Both the position numbers and the translations under genes were made by a program. The notes beneath the pieces were generated by a model. It searched no databases. It was given only the letters and a program-made list of their open reading frames with translations, and was not told where the DNA came from. A stretch of DNA of 64,000 nucleotides, from assembly GCF_023111095.1 (NCBI RefSeq), contig NZ_JALGYW010000017.1, forward strand, positions 57,377 to 121,376, in the 5' to 3' direction. Origin of the DNA: Maribellus sp. YY47. GTDB lineage: Bacteria; Bacteroidota; Bacteroidia; Bacteroidales; Prolixibacteraceae. Position 1 is the stretch's first letter, and each line of letters begins with the position of its first letter. Positions 1-8,740 of the stretch are shown here, in pieces.

Positions 1-344
1 AATACGTGGTGGTTCGCGATGAGATTGAGACACCCGAAAATGCTGTTAAGATAAAGTGGGCAATCTTCACTTTCGCGGGTGTTGAACTGGGTGAAAAGTC
101 GGCTACACTTACCATCGGTGATAAAAAATTGTATCTGAAGGTGGAAGGGCTGGAGAACCTGACTATGAAAACATGGAGCACTGCTCCTACCAATGACTAC
201 GACGCCCAAAATCCGGGAACGGTTATGGTGGGCTTTGAATGTGATATTCCGGCAAACACTTCGGAGAGTTTTGAAGTTTTGCTGGTTCCTGAAAAATATG
301 CCGACGTGGCTGTGCCTTCAGACAACACATTAAATAAATGGTGA
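1..344 (+). CDS. C-terminal end of a heparinase II/III-like polysaccharide lyase (5' truncated by window edge)
   Basis: Only the last ~114 codons are visible; the frame is open from the first base, so the gene begins outside the window. The fragment is a beta-strand-rich tail containing VVVRDEIE and NPGTVMVGF, the style of the C-terminal beta-sandwich of secreted heparinase II/III-type lyases. The catalytic toroid is missing, so substrate and exact PL family cannot be told. Its TGA stop overlaps the ATG of the next lyase gene (TGATG), which points to translational coupling in one operon. The GTG at position 6 is not taken as a start because the upstream codon continues the same domain. Confidence 0.7.
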   Translation, partial: YVVVRDEIETPENAVKIKWAIFTFAGVELGEKSATLTIGDKKLYLKVEGLENLTMKTWSTAPTNDYDAQNPGTVMVGFECDIPANTSESFEVLLVPEKYADVAVPSDNTLNKW

Positions 345-3064
345 TGAATAGGAATAAAATTGTTCTGCTGATTTTTCTGTTGTTTCCACTCCTTCAGCTT
401 ACGGCGCAACAAGGTAATCCACACATTCTGGTTAAACCTGAGAATAGACAGGCTGTATTGGAAAAAATCGAGAGACAAGCCTGGGCAAAAACCATTTTCG
501 ACAAAATGCGGAACAATGTGGAGTCCTATGCTGATCGCCATCAAACCGATAAGGAATGGATATTAAGCCGTTACCTGATGAATCGTGTTCCCGGTAAACG
601 TTACACGACGGTTTATTCGGATAACTCGGGGAAGGAGTTGATTAAATGGGAGGGAGATGCCCCGGTTCCCACAGTAAGGGTGAATACTTATTTGCGTACG
701 CCGATAACGGAAAAGGGTACTTCGTACCGCAAACCCACCATCGAAGAGCTTGTTCCAAATGATACTTGCCGTTTGATGTACTTGTTTAATCCGGAAACGG
801 AGAAGAAGGAGTGGGTTGATCCGCAGGCTTATATCACATCTATAAACGGTGACATTAACAAACTGGCACAGGATGCAGCCATAATTTACTGGCTTACAGG
901 CGAAGAAAAGTTTGCCACTTTTGCTGCAGACATTCTTGACCAATGGGTTAAAGGAGCTTATTATCAGGAACCTATTGTAGGACCATGCCGCACAGGCTTT
1001 CTCGATATGCAGACTCTCGGTGATGCGGTTTCACGTCCGTTGATTCTTGCATACGATTTCATTAAGCCGTTTATGCGGCAGAAAGATTATGATTTAAGTT
1101 ATTATGATACGGTATTTGAGAAAATTGCTTCAACTCTGGCATTTCGTGGTTACTGGAATAACAACTGGTATGCTGCCGAAAGCTCGACAATGGTTTTTGC
1201 GGCACTTAGCCTTGATAATCAGCAAAAACGGGATTATTATCTTCAATTTTTTCTTGAAAAAGATACCATCAACGGTAGTTGCGGGCAACTGGCGTTACCA
1301 TCAACGGTAGAAAAATGGCTTACTCACGACGGACACTGGAAAGAACCGGGTGGGTATCACAACTACCCGGTGGGGAATCTGTTGATTTCGGCTCTGTCCC
1401 TTGAAAACAACGGATTTGATGTTTTTCTTCAGTTTCCGGCACTTTTTAGGGCTTCTTATGCGATGTTAAAATATTCGTTTCCAAACCTAACAGTTTCCGC
1501 TTTTGGTGATACAGGGCGAGCTTCGCAAAGCGCCGAATCACTTGAAATCGGGCTTATTGGTGCAGTCAAATACAAACAGCCCGAATTGCCCGAAATGCTG
1601 GCTTCGATGAAAAAGCTAATCGATGGTGATAAATACCGGCGCGATGAATCAGGATTCCTTGGATTACTTTGTTTTCTTCCTGAAATACCCGAAACAACCT
1701 CATCGTTTGAATGGCCCAGAACCGGAACACTCGATTTCGCTCGCTATTTTCTGCAACGTAACGGAACAGATCCAAAAAAGGGACTGATGGTTGGAGTGCA
1801 GGGAGCTACATACAACCACAACCATTGCAACGGGATGGCTATGGAATTGTATGGGTTGGGCGAAGTAATGGGAATTGACGCCGGGACAGGACCCAATTAT
1901 GAACATCCGATACACCGCAATTATTACAGCCAGTGGGCTGCACATAACACTGTAGTGGCAGCCGGTGCTTCCAGTTCGGTTCCCTTCAGCGGTTCGGCGG
2001 GCACAAAACAAATCGGGCAGATTGAAATGGAAGCTATGGAACCTATGCCCGACAGTGATGCAGTGTCGCCGGACTATTCGTTTACTGATACGCGTTATTT
2101 CGACAAATCCACCAACACTAATCAATTGAGAACTTTGGCTGTCGTGCGGACTTCCTCTTCTTCGGGTTATTATGTCGATATTTTCCGCTCCGACAATGAA
2201 GTGAGCAACGATTATGTCTACCACAACATGGGGGAAGGTCTCGTGTTAACCGACAAAAACAGCGATGTTTTGAAAACGGTTTCAACAACTTATCCGTTGA
2301 CTGAAAAAGACTATCCGGGATTCCGCTTTTTTACGGATGTCAGGAAGCTGGAAGATTATGCCGGAAATATTACAGCATTGTTTACTGTCAAAGAAAATGA
2401 ACATCCCGATAAATATATGCAGGTCCTTGTTCCGGGGGCAAAGGACCTAACCTACTTCACCGCGTTGTCGCCCAAGGTTAAAACGTCAGGGCATCAATAT
2501 AAAAATCTTCCACAACCTGTTTTTACCATTCGTGCGCGAGGGCAAGCTTGGAATGAGCCTTTTATTGCTGTTTTCGAACCTTTTGAAGGGAACGGGACCC
2601 AAACCGTAAGGGAGGTCGAAAAAATAGAGGAATTGTGCAGTAACGAAAATACTGTGCTGAAAGTTTATAACAGAAATGACTCGGAACAGATCATCTTACA
2701 GGGAAACGATTGTGACTCGAAAATTGACGGAAATAACATTCTGTTTCAGGGTTATTTTGGCGTTATTTCGCTAAAAAATGATCAGCCCGAACATCTCTAT
2801 TTGGGGAAAGGAAAAGAAATTGGATACGGCCCGATGGCGCTGACTGCTGAAAGCGACGATCTTTCTGCAGAGATTCGTAGAATAGAAAATGCTTCATATC
2901 TAGTTAGTTGCACTCGTCCCGTGAAGCTTATTCTTGAAAATTCAACGATAGAAGAAGTCATTTTGGTTATAAATGGGTTATCGCAGAAAATAGAGGCAGA
3001 GCCGGTTGGGAAGGGAGTATCGGTTCTAATCCCATCGGTCATGGGAGCAGAGGTGAAATGGTAA
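344..3064 (+). CDS. Heparinase II/III-family polysaccharide lyase, secreted, ~906 aa
   Basis: Predicted secreted lyase that cleaves a uronic-acid polysaccharide by beta-elimination in the periplasm or at the cell surface. A signal peptide (about residues 1-23, ending LTAQQ) is followed by a long alpha/alpha-toroid region with DAAIIYWLTG at ~175 and a beta-sandwich second half. The hallmark metal/active-site segment is YNHNHCNGMAMELYG near residue 490 (His492, His494, Asn496), followed by GIDAGTGP and a later QWAAHNTVV motif, as in heparinase II/III enzymes. The ATG at 344 overlaps the stop of the preceding lyase (TGATG); an in-frame ATG at 338 would add two residues. At 906 residues it is longer than the other heparinase-like proteins here. 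The exact PL family is not assignable by eye. Confidence 0.82.
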   Translation: MNRNKIVLLIFLLFPLLQLTAQQGNPHILVKPENRQAVLEKIERQAWAKTIFDKMRNNVESYADRHQTDKEWILSRYLMNRVPGKRYTTVYSDNSGKELIKWEGDAPVPTVRVNTYLRTPITEKGTSYRKPTIEELVPNDTCRLMYLFNPETEKKEWVDPQAYITSINGDINKLAQDAAIIYWLTGEEKFATFAADILDQWVKGAYYQEPIVGPCRTGFLDMQTLGDAVSRPLILAYDFIKPFMRQKDYDLSYYDTVFEKIASTLAFRGYWNNNWYAAESSTMVFAALSLDNQQKRDYYLQFFLEKDTINGSCGQLALPSTVEKWLTHDGHWKEPGGYHNYPVGNLLISALSLENNGFDVFLQFPALFRASYAMLKYSFPNLTVSAFGDTGRASQSAESLEIGLIGAVKYKQPELPEMLASMKKLIDGDKYRRDESGFLGLLCFLPEIPETTSSFEWPRTGTLDFARYFLQRNGTDPKKGLMVGVQGATYNHNHCNGMAMELYGLGEVMGIDAGTGPNYEHPIHRNYYSQWAAHNTVVAAGASSSVPFSGSAGTKQIGQIEMEAMEPMPDSDAVSPDYSFTDTRYFDKSTNTNQLRTLAVVRTSSSSGYYVDIFRSDNEVSNDYVYHNMGEGLVLTDKNSDVLKTVSTTYPLTEKDYPGFRFFTDVRKLEDYAGNITALFTVKENEHPDKYMQVLVPGAKDLTYFTALSPKVKTSGHQYKNLPQPVFTIRARGQAWNEPFIAVFEPFEGNGTQTVREVEKIEELCSNENTVLKVYNRNDSEQIILQGNDCDSKIDGNNILFQGYFGVISLKNDQPEHLYLGKGKEIGYGPMALTAESDDLSAEIRRIENASYLVSCTRPVKLILENSTIEEVILVINGLSQKIEAEPVGKGVSVLIPSVMGAEVKW

Positions 3065-3110
3065 GAGAAATAAATTATTGAATCAAAACAACAACAATAA
3101 ATTTATACAG

Positions 3111-4307
3111 ATGAAAAGAACATTCATTTTTATTGCCTTGATCGCAGCAGGCATTTTTTCGCAGTCGTGTAAGAATAAGTCTGGCAAAGCAGCCCCCGAT
3201 TTTGTGGGAGAGAACGTAGAATTTGCCGCCGCACAATATGGTTTACAGATAGCTGAGATTGAAAAATCGGACAAAATTCTGAACCCGAAAAGTATCATCA
3301 ACGGGAAAATGAAATACATTCCGCCACAGGAATGGACTTCGGGTTTCTTCCCGGGTAGTTTGTGGTACATTTATGAGATGACAGCCGATGAAAAATGGAA
3401 ACCGTTGGCCATAAAATATACCGAAGCATTGGATACCATTCAGTATTATACCGATAACCACGATGTGGGGTTTATGATCTATTGCAGCTACGGAAATGCG
3501 CTTCGGTTAACCGGAAATGAGGCTTATAAAAGTGTCATTATCAATGCTGCCAAATCGCTTTCAACCCGTTTCAGACCAGGTGCCGGCATTATCCAATCGT
3601 GGAACGCCAATAAATCGAAGGATTGGATTTGCCCCGTGATCATCGACAACATGATGAATCTGGAACTGCTGTTTGAAGCAACCAAATTATCGGGCGACTC
3701 TACGTTTTATAATATCGCTGTAACACACGCCGATAACACCATAAAAAACCATTATCGCGCCGATTACAGTACCTGGCATGTTGTGGATTACGATCCTGAA
3801 ACCGGGGAAATCCGCCACAAAAATACGGCACAGGGGTATGCTGACGAAAGCTCGTGGGCACGTGGACAGTCGTGGGGAGTTTACGGATATACGCTTTGCT
3901 ACCGCGAAACCGGCGACCGAAAATATTTGGACCAGGCAGAAAAAGCATTTGAGTTTTTGGCTAATCATCCGAATATGCCTGCCGATGGTGTTCCGTACTG
4001 GGATTACAATGCGCCAAACATCCCGAACGAAAAACGTGATGCAGCATCGGCTTCGATTCTGGCTTCGGCTCTGTACGAGATGTCAACCTACAATAAAAGT
4101 GAGTATTACAAGGGGTGGGCTGATAAAATTGTGGAGAGCCTGGCTAGCTCTGAATACCGGGCCAATTTAGGTGAAAATGGTAATTTCATTTTGGAACACT
4201 CGGTAGGTAGCATTCCTCACAACTCTGAAGTGGATGTGCCATTGAACTATACCGATTATTATTTTCTGGAAGCGCTGAAAAGAAAACGCGATCTGGAGAA
4301 GGAGTAA
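3111..4307 (+). CDS. GH88 unsaturated glucuronyl hydrolase, lipoprotein
   Basis: Removes the 4,5-unsaturated uronic acid that lyases leave at the non-reducing end of oligosaccharides, so it completes the work of the neighbouring lyases. The ATG at 3111 gives MKRTFIFIALIAAG then a lipobox ending in Cys (FSQSC), hence a lipoprotein; the longer open frame upstream has no good start. The two GH88 aspartates are visible: HDVGF (Asp118) and IIDNMMNLELL (Asp179), matching the Asp88/Asp149 pair known from the Bacillus GL1 enzyme. SSWARGQSWGVYGY is the conserved toroid motif. Length (398 aa) is normal. It lies 46 nt after the lyase gene on the same strand. Confidence 0.93.
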   Translation: MKRTFIFIALIAAGIFSQSCKNKSGKAAPDFVGENVEFAAAQYGLQIAEIEKSDKILNPKSIINGKMKYIPPQEWTSGFFPGSLWYIYEMTADEKWKPLAIKYTEALDTIQYYTDNHDVGFMIYCSYGNALRLTGNEAYKSVIINAAKSLSTRFRPGAGIIQSWNANKSKDWICPVIIDNMMNLELLFEATKLSGDSTFYNIAVTHADNTIKNHYRADYSTWHVVDYDPETGEIRHKNTAQGYADESSWARGQSWGVYGYTLCYRETGDRKYLDQAEKAFEFLANHPNMPADGVPYWDYNAPNIPNEKRDAASASILASALYEMSTYNKSEYYKGWADKIVESLASSEYRANLGENGNFILEHSVGSIPHNSEVDVPLNYTDYYFLEALKRKRDLEKE

Positions 4308-4332
4308 CCGATGTTTTTTTTCATGATATAAA

Positions 4333-4399
4333 AGACAGTTTGAAAGGGGGAGGCGGATAATCGGTCGCGATGACCGGATTCTCTCTTTTCAGACTGTCT
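4333..4399 (+). repeat. Two-tier imperfect inverted repeat between GH88 and heparinase genes
   Basis: The outer arms are AGACAGTTTGAAAG (4333-4346) and CTTTTCAGACTGTCT (4385-4399), which pair with one mismatch and one bulge. Inside them CGGTC (4362-4366) pairs with GACCG (4372-4376). A short A-rich run follows. It fills much of the 180-nt gap and could be an operon-internal processing or attenuation structure, or a REP-like element. Confidence 0.5.
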
Positions 4400-4487
4400 C
4401 TGAAAAAATAAAATCTGTTGGGAGAAAGACCTGACAAAACATTCAACTTGCTCTAATAGGCAGCCTGATAACTTAAACCAATTTACC

Positions 4488-6545
4488 ATGACCCATAAAT
4501 TCATCATCTTTTGTCTGTTCTTTCTACTGGTATCAAGAGTTTCCCTCTCTAAGGATTGGCCGCGAATACGCTCTGTGGAAGAAGTGTGCTCGGCTTTTCC
4601 TGATAAAATGAAGTACATCTTTGATAACCTGAATCTGGACTATCCGGGGTTGGAAAAAGTGAAGGAAGCCTGGCAGAATGAAGAGATCGAGAAGGCATGT
4701 ACAGAACTTCTCGAGTATTATAAGAACGGAGATAAAATACAGTTTCTTCGAAGGGAGGAACCTGATTTATCTTCAGGAACTGATGCTTTGGCAGATACGA
4801 TTTTAACCAATGTATTTGTTATTCAGAACGTGCGAGGAAAGGTTCCGTACGGTGTCGACGGTCATCGCGACTGGTATTATAAAGGGCCGAACAACGACAG
4901 GGAATGGGCATGGCTTTCGAACCGTCACAGCCAGATCAGTTATGTTTTTGATGTGTATTTCGAAACCGGAAATCCCAAATATCTCGATTATATCGACCTG
5001 TTTTTACGCGACTTCATTATTAAAAGCATGCCTTACCCTGCTGCAAAAAGTGGCACATCAGTATGGCGTGGGCTTGAAGTAGCCGCCCGTGTAAAGGTTT
5101 GGTCACGGATTTTTTACGGGACACTGAATAATGAGGCTTTTTCTGACGCTACCCGTTTGTTGATGCTATGCAGTATCCCCGATCATGCGCATTACAACCG
5201 TAATTTTCATGCCCAAAACAACTGGTTGACCATGGAAATTTCAGCACTGGCTACCGCGGAAACCAACTTTCCTGAATATAAAAAATCAGCAGAGTGGCTG
5301 AAATATGCCGCGAATACCATTAGCGAAAGTATGAAAGGACAGGTTTATCCCGATGGCGTGCAAACGGAGCTTACTTCGCATTATCACAACGTGGCCTTAC
5401 AAAATTTCGATCTGTTCAAGGAAATATGCGACCGGGCAGATTATAAACTGCCTGACTTTTTTAATGAAACCATTGAAAACATGTACCGTTACGCGGCTCT
5501 TATTATGCGTCCCGACGGCAATCGGGTTTTAAACAACGACGGAGATCTTGGCAGTAATGTTCCTTTGGTTTTAAAAGGGGCTGAAAAATATAACAACGCC
5601 GAATGGGAGTATATGGCAACCAACGGTAAGTCGGGCTCAAAGCCGGAAGTGGGCCCTTCCTATTTTTTCCCGTGGGCAGGGCATTTGATCTCCCGCAGCG
5701 GTTTTGACAAAGATGCTCAATGGTCTTTTTTTGATGTAGGCCCCTGGGGAAGCGGGCACCAGCACAATGATATGTTACATATTTCAGTCTCAGCCTTTGG
5801 CCGCGATTTGCTGGTCGATGCCGGGCGTTTTGCTTATACCGGCGAAGTGGCGGATAAATTCAGGAGATACGCACAAGGTACTCAAGGACATAATTCGGTT
5901 CTTATGGATGGCATAGGTCAAATGCCCGGAGTGAGCGTTACTGAAGAAGCGCTCTCAAAAGATCATTGGGTAATAACGCAGGATTACGACTATGCCTGGG
6001 GTGAATTCGGAAAATATAAAGGCCTGGAAGGTGTAAAACACAACCGGGTGATGATGTATGTGAGAAATGAATTCTGGGTTGTAGTGGATCATATCGAAAC
6101 CAGTAACCCGATGGAGATTGAGACATTGTGGCATTTTCACCCCGACTGTAAAGTTGAAAATGATAAGCAAGGTGTAATATCAACAGAAAATGAAAGAGGA
6201 AACCTGCAAGTTATTCCGGTTGGCAACACAGATTGGAAGGTGAAAGTTGTGGAAGGGCAGGAAAAGCCTGAAATACAGGGGTGGTATAGTGAGGAATATA
6301 ATAAGTTCTGTCCGAACAAAGCTTTCGTGTGTTCAACAAATATACAGGATGATCAGTGTTTTGTCTGGTTGTTACTGCCCTCCGAGAAAGAAGCACCAAA
6401 AGTAAGCGCTAAAATTGTAGAGAAAAGTTCAACATCGGTAAAAGTAAAAGTGACCCAAAACGATAAAAACTGGGAGATGGAGATCCCGTATTCAAATAGT
6501 AATAAGGTGAAGTTTGAGTTTACCAAAATAGCCGGTAAGTTGTAA
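4488..6545 (+). CDS. Heparinase II/III-family polysaccharide lyase, ~685 aa
   Basis: Second complete heparinase-type lyase of the cluster, presumably exported (hydrophobic start MTHKFIIFCLFFLLVSRVSLS). The N-terminal half is an alpha-helical toroid with an NxxxHxQNNW-like stretch (NRNFHAQNNWLTMEIS). The second half begins with the signature GSGHQHNDMLHISVS (His424, His426, Asn427, Asp428), then GRDLLVDAGRFAYTG and QGHNSVLMDG, all typical of heparinase II/III C-terminal domains that bind metal and substrate. Arrangement resembles PL12/PL15/PL21-type enzymes, but the family cannot be fixed by eye. It sits after a 180-nt structured spacer and before a PL8-type lyase. Confidence 0.88.
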   Translation: MTHKFIIFCLFFLLVSRVSLSKDWPRIRSVEEVCSAFPDKMKYIFDNLNLDYPGLEKVKEAWQNEEIEKACTELLEYYKNGDKIQFLRREEPDLSSGTDALADTILTNVFVIQNVRGKVPYGVDGHRDWYYKGPNNDREWAWLSNRHSQISYVFDVYFETGNPKYLDYIDLFLRDFIIKSMPYPAAKSGTSVWRGLEVAARVKVWSRIFYGTLNNEAFSDATRLLMLCSIPDHAHYNRNFHAQNNWLTMEISALATAETNFPEYKKSAEWLKYAANTISESMKGQVYPDGVQTELTSHYHNVALQNFDLFKEICDRADYKLPDFFNETIENMYRYAALIMRPDGNRVLNNDGDLGSNVPLVLKGAEKYNNAEWEYMATNGKSGSKPEVGPSYFFPWAGHLISRSGFDKDAQWSFFDVGPWGSGHQHNDMLHISVSAFGRDLLVDAGRFAYTGEVADKFRRYAQGTQGHNSVLMDGIGQMPGVSVTEEALSKDHWVITQDYDYAWGEFGKYKGLEGVKHNRVMMYVRNEFWVVVDHIETSNPMEIETLWHFHPDCKVENDKQGVISTENERGNLQVIPVGNTDWKVKVVEGQEKPEIQGWYSEEYNKFCPNKAFVCSTNIQDDQCFVWLLLPSEKEAPKVSAKIVEKSSTSVKVKVTQNDKNWEMEIPYSNSNKVKFEFTKIAGKL

Positions 6546-6555
6546 TCGTATATAT

Positions 6556-6573
6556 CCCCGGTTTAGGCCGGGG
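6556..6573 (+). terminator. GC-rich hairpin after the heparinase gene
   Basis: CCCCGG (6556-6561), a 6-nt loop and CCGGGG (6568-6573) form a perfect 6-bp stem 10 nt after the stop. There is no clear T-run, so it may protect mRNA ends or attenuate rather than terminate; the operon probably continues. Confidence 0.4.
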
Positions 6574-6622
6574 CTTACCGGTATAATAGAAAATGAAATT
6601 GAACCAATAAAACCGTTATCAG

Positions 6623-8737
6623 ATGAGATTCCGAAATTTAATACTGTTAGTTTTTATTGCATTAGGATTTTCCTGCACACAAAATAAGTCACCCAAATTA
6701 CTTGAGTATACAAGCAACTACCCTGAAGAACTTCAGCAACTTCACCGAAATGTTGTTAACAATCTTCTGGGAGATAAAGTGGATTTGGATGAGGTGGAAC
6801 AACAATTAAAGGAAGTGCGTGCAGACGGAACCTGGCCGGATATTGACTATCCGAGTAAAACGCGTGGTTTTTGGTCGCCCCGGTTTCACCTGAGTCGGAT
6901 GTTGTTGATTGCCCGTGCGTACCAGAATCCGGAGACGAAATATTACCAGGACCCGGAAGTGTCAAAAAAAATACATGCAATGCTGAATCATTGGTTAAAC
7001 AACGATTATCAGAGCCCAAACTGGTGGCATCCGGTGATCGGAACACCGATGGTATTAACTCCAACTCTGATTTTAATGGAACCGGAACTGACGGAGGAAC
7101 AACTTCAAAAGGCGATGCCCATCTTAAATCGTTGCGATATCGGGCGAACCGGTCAGAATAAGGTGTGGCAATCGGGTAATGTATTGCTTCGGTCTTTGTT
7201 AACTCGCGATATTGAATTGATAAAAAAAGCCAGTGCGTCAATTCATGAAGAATTGGTTTTAAGTACCAACGAAGGCGTGCAGCCCGACTGGTCGTATCAC
7301 CAGCACGGACCGCAACTCCAGTTTGGGAATTACGGGCTTTCGTATGTGGGGGATATGATGAAATGGATTTCCATTTTAAGAGGTACACCCTATAAGTTCG
7401 ATGAGAGTAAAGTGGAGATTCTGAGGAATTATTTACTGCAAGGACAGCAGTGGGTGATTTGGAAAGATGAAATGGATATAAGTGCCTGTGGAAGACAAAT
7501 TGGACCCGATCAGCCGGAAGTAAAAGCCGCAAGTCTGAAACGTGATTTTGAAGGAATGATAACACTGGATGCAGCGTATGCTGAAGACTATAAAAAGGCA
7601 CTGGATTATCGTAACCTTTCAGGAAATAAACATTTCTGGCGTTCTGATATTCAGATAAGAAGAACACCTGAATATTATTTTTCGGTAAAAATGAGTTCGA
7701 ACCGGGTTATTGGTGCGGAATCGTGTAACTCTGAAAATATTCAAGGCTATTACCTCGGAGATGGAGCAACTTATCTGTATCAGTCAGGAAAAGAATACAA
7801 GAACATATTTCCCTATTGGAACTGGAAGAAGATTCCGGGTACCACAACACTTCAGGACGATGAGCCTTTACCTGAATTAACCGCCAGTGGATATCGGATC
7901 CCCAGTGATTTTGTAGGAGGTGTTTCCGATGGCAGTGACGGTATCGCTGTTCTCGATTACAACCGTTTGGGAGTGGATGCAAAAAAATCCTGGTTTATTT
8001 TCAACAATCAGATTGTATGTTTAGGTGCCGGTGTTCATTCTTCGCAAGGTTTACCGCTCACTACTTCTGTAAATCAATCGTATTTGAACGGTAAAGTCTT
8101 GGTGAAAACCGCAGAAGGTAAAAAAGATGCAGGACAATTTGAAAATTTGGTTGATCCGCTGTGGATTTTACACGACAGTATTGGCTATGTTTTTCCGGCT
8201 GGGGGGCACTTAACACTTGAGACCAAAAAAGTTGAAGGAAGATGGACGGATGTCACCAAATTGCTTTCGAAAGAACTTATCTCGGCTGATATTTTCAGCT
8301 TGTGGTTCAATCACGGAATAAATCCGGTGAACGAGTCGTATGCTTACATCCTGGTGCCAAATGCAACGCAGAAGGTGCTGGAGGAAATGGAAAAGAACCT
8401 GCCTTTCCAAATCACCAATACAACAATGAAACAGGAAGTTGTTTCCGCTGACAGGAAGCTGTCCGGTGTGGTTTTTTATGAACCCGGGAGTACAAATCTG
8501 TTGGATGGGATAAAAGTGGATCAACCTTGTTTGCTGATGATAAAAAAAGAAGGCGAAGAAGTAGCACTTTCGGTTTCAGATCCTACCCAAAAACTGAGTG
8601 AAATAAATTTGGAGATAAGTGGCAGTTACAAGGGGGCGAACATTGTGCTGCAGGAAGGGAAAACCAATATAAAAGTAGTTCTTCCTTTAAATGAATTCGC
8701 AGGGAAAACAGTGAAAATCCATTTAAAAAAGATATAA
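6623..8737 (+). CDS. PL8-family polysaccharide lyase, lipoprotein
   Basis: PL8 enzymes cleave hyaluronate, chondroitin or xanthan by beta-elimination using an Asn-His-Tyr catalytic set. The sequence shows all three: RTGQNKVW (Asn179) and DWSYHQHGPQLQFGNYG (His228, Tyr237). The 9-residue His-Tyr spacing and ~50-residue Asn-His spacing match Streptococcus pneumoniae hyaluronate lyase (Asn349, His399, Tyr408). NWWHPVIGTP and CGRQI are further PL8 hallmarks. The N-terminus is a lipoprotein signal (FIALGFSC), so it is probably anchored in the outer membrane. At 704 aa it is a little shorter than many PL8 enzymes. Only 3 nt separate it from the next gene. Confidence 0.9.
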   Translation: MRFRNLILLVFIALGFSCTQNKSPKLLEYTSNYPEELQQLHRNVVNNLLGDKVDLDEVEQQLKEVRADGTWPDIDYPSKTRGFWSPRFHLSRMLLIARAYQNPETKYYQDPEVSKKIHAMLNHWLNNDYQSPNWWHPVIGTPMVLTPTLILMEPELTEEQLQKAMPILNRCDIGRTGQNKVWQSGNVLLRSLLTRDIELIKKASASIHEELVLSTNEGVQPDWSYHQHGPQLQFGNYGLSYVGDMMKWISILRGTPYKFDESKVEILRNYLLQGQQWVIWKDEMDISACGRQIGPDQPEVKAASLKRDFEGMITLDAAYAEDYKKALDYRNLSGNKHFWRSDIQIRRTPEYYFSVKMSSNRVIGAESCNSENIQGYYLGDGATYLYQSGKEYKNIFPYWNWKKIPGTTTLQDDEPLPELTASGYRIPSDFVGGVSDGSDGIAVLDYNRLGVDAKKSWFIFNNQIVCLGAGVHSSQGLPLTTSVNQSYLNGKVLVKTAEGKKDAGQFENLVDPLWILHDSIGYVFPAGGHLTLETKKVEGRWTDVTKLLSKELISADIFSLWFNHGINPVNESYAYILVPNATQKVLEEMEKNLPFQITNTTMKQEVVSADRKLSGVVFYEPGSTNLLDGIKVDQPCLLMIKKEGEEVALSVSDPTQKLSEINLEISGSYKGANIVLQEGKTNIKVVLPLNEFAGKTVKIHLKKI

Positions 8738-8740
8738 GCA

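Noticed and set aside
6756..7667. 303-codon open frame on the - strand across the PL8 gene
   Set aside because: It lies wholly opposite a gene with clear catalytic motifs, has no recognisable domain, and its composition looks like antisense of coding DNA.
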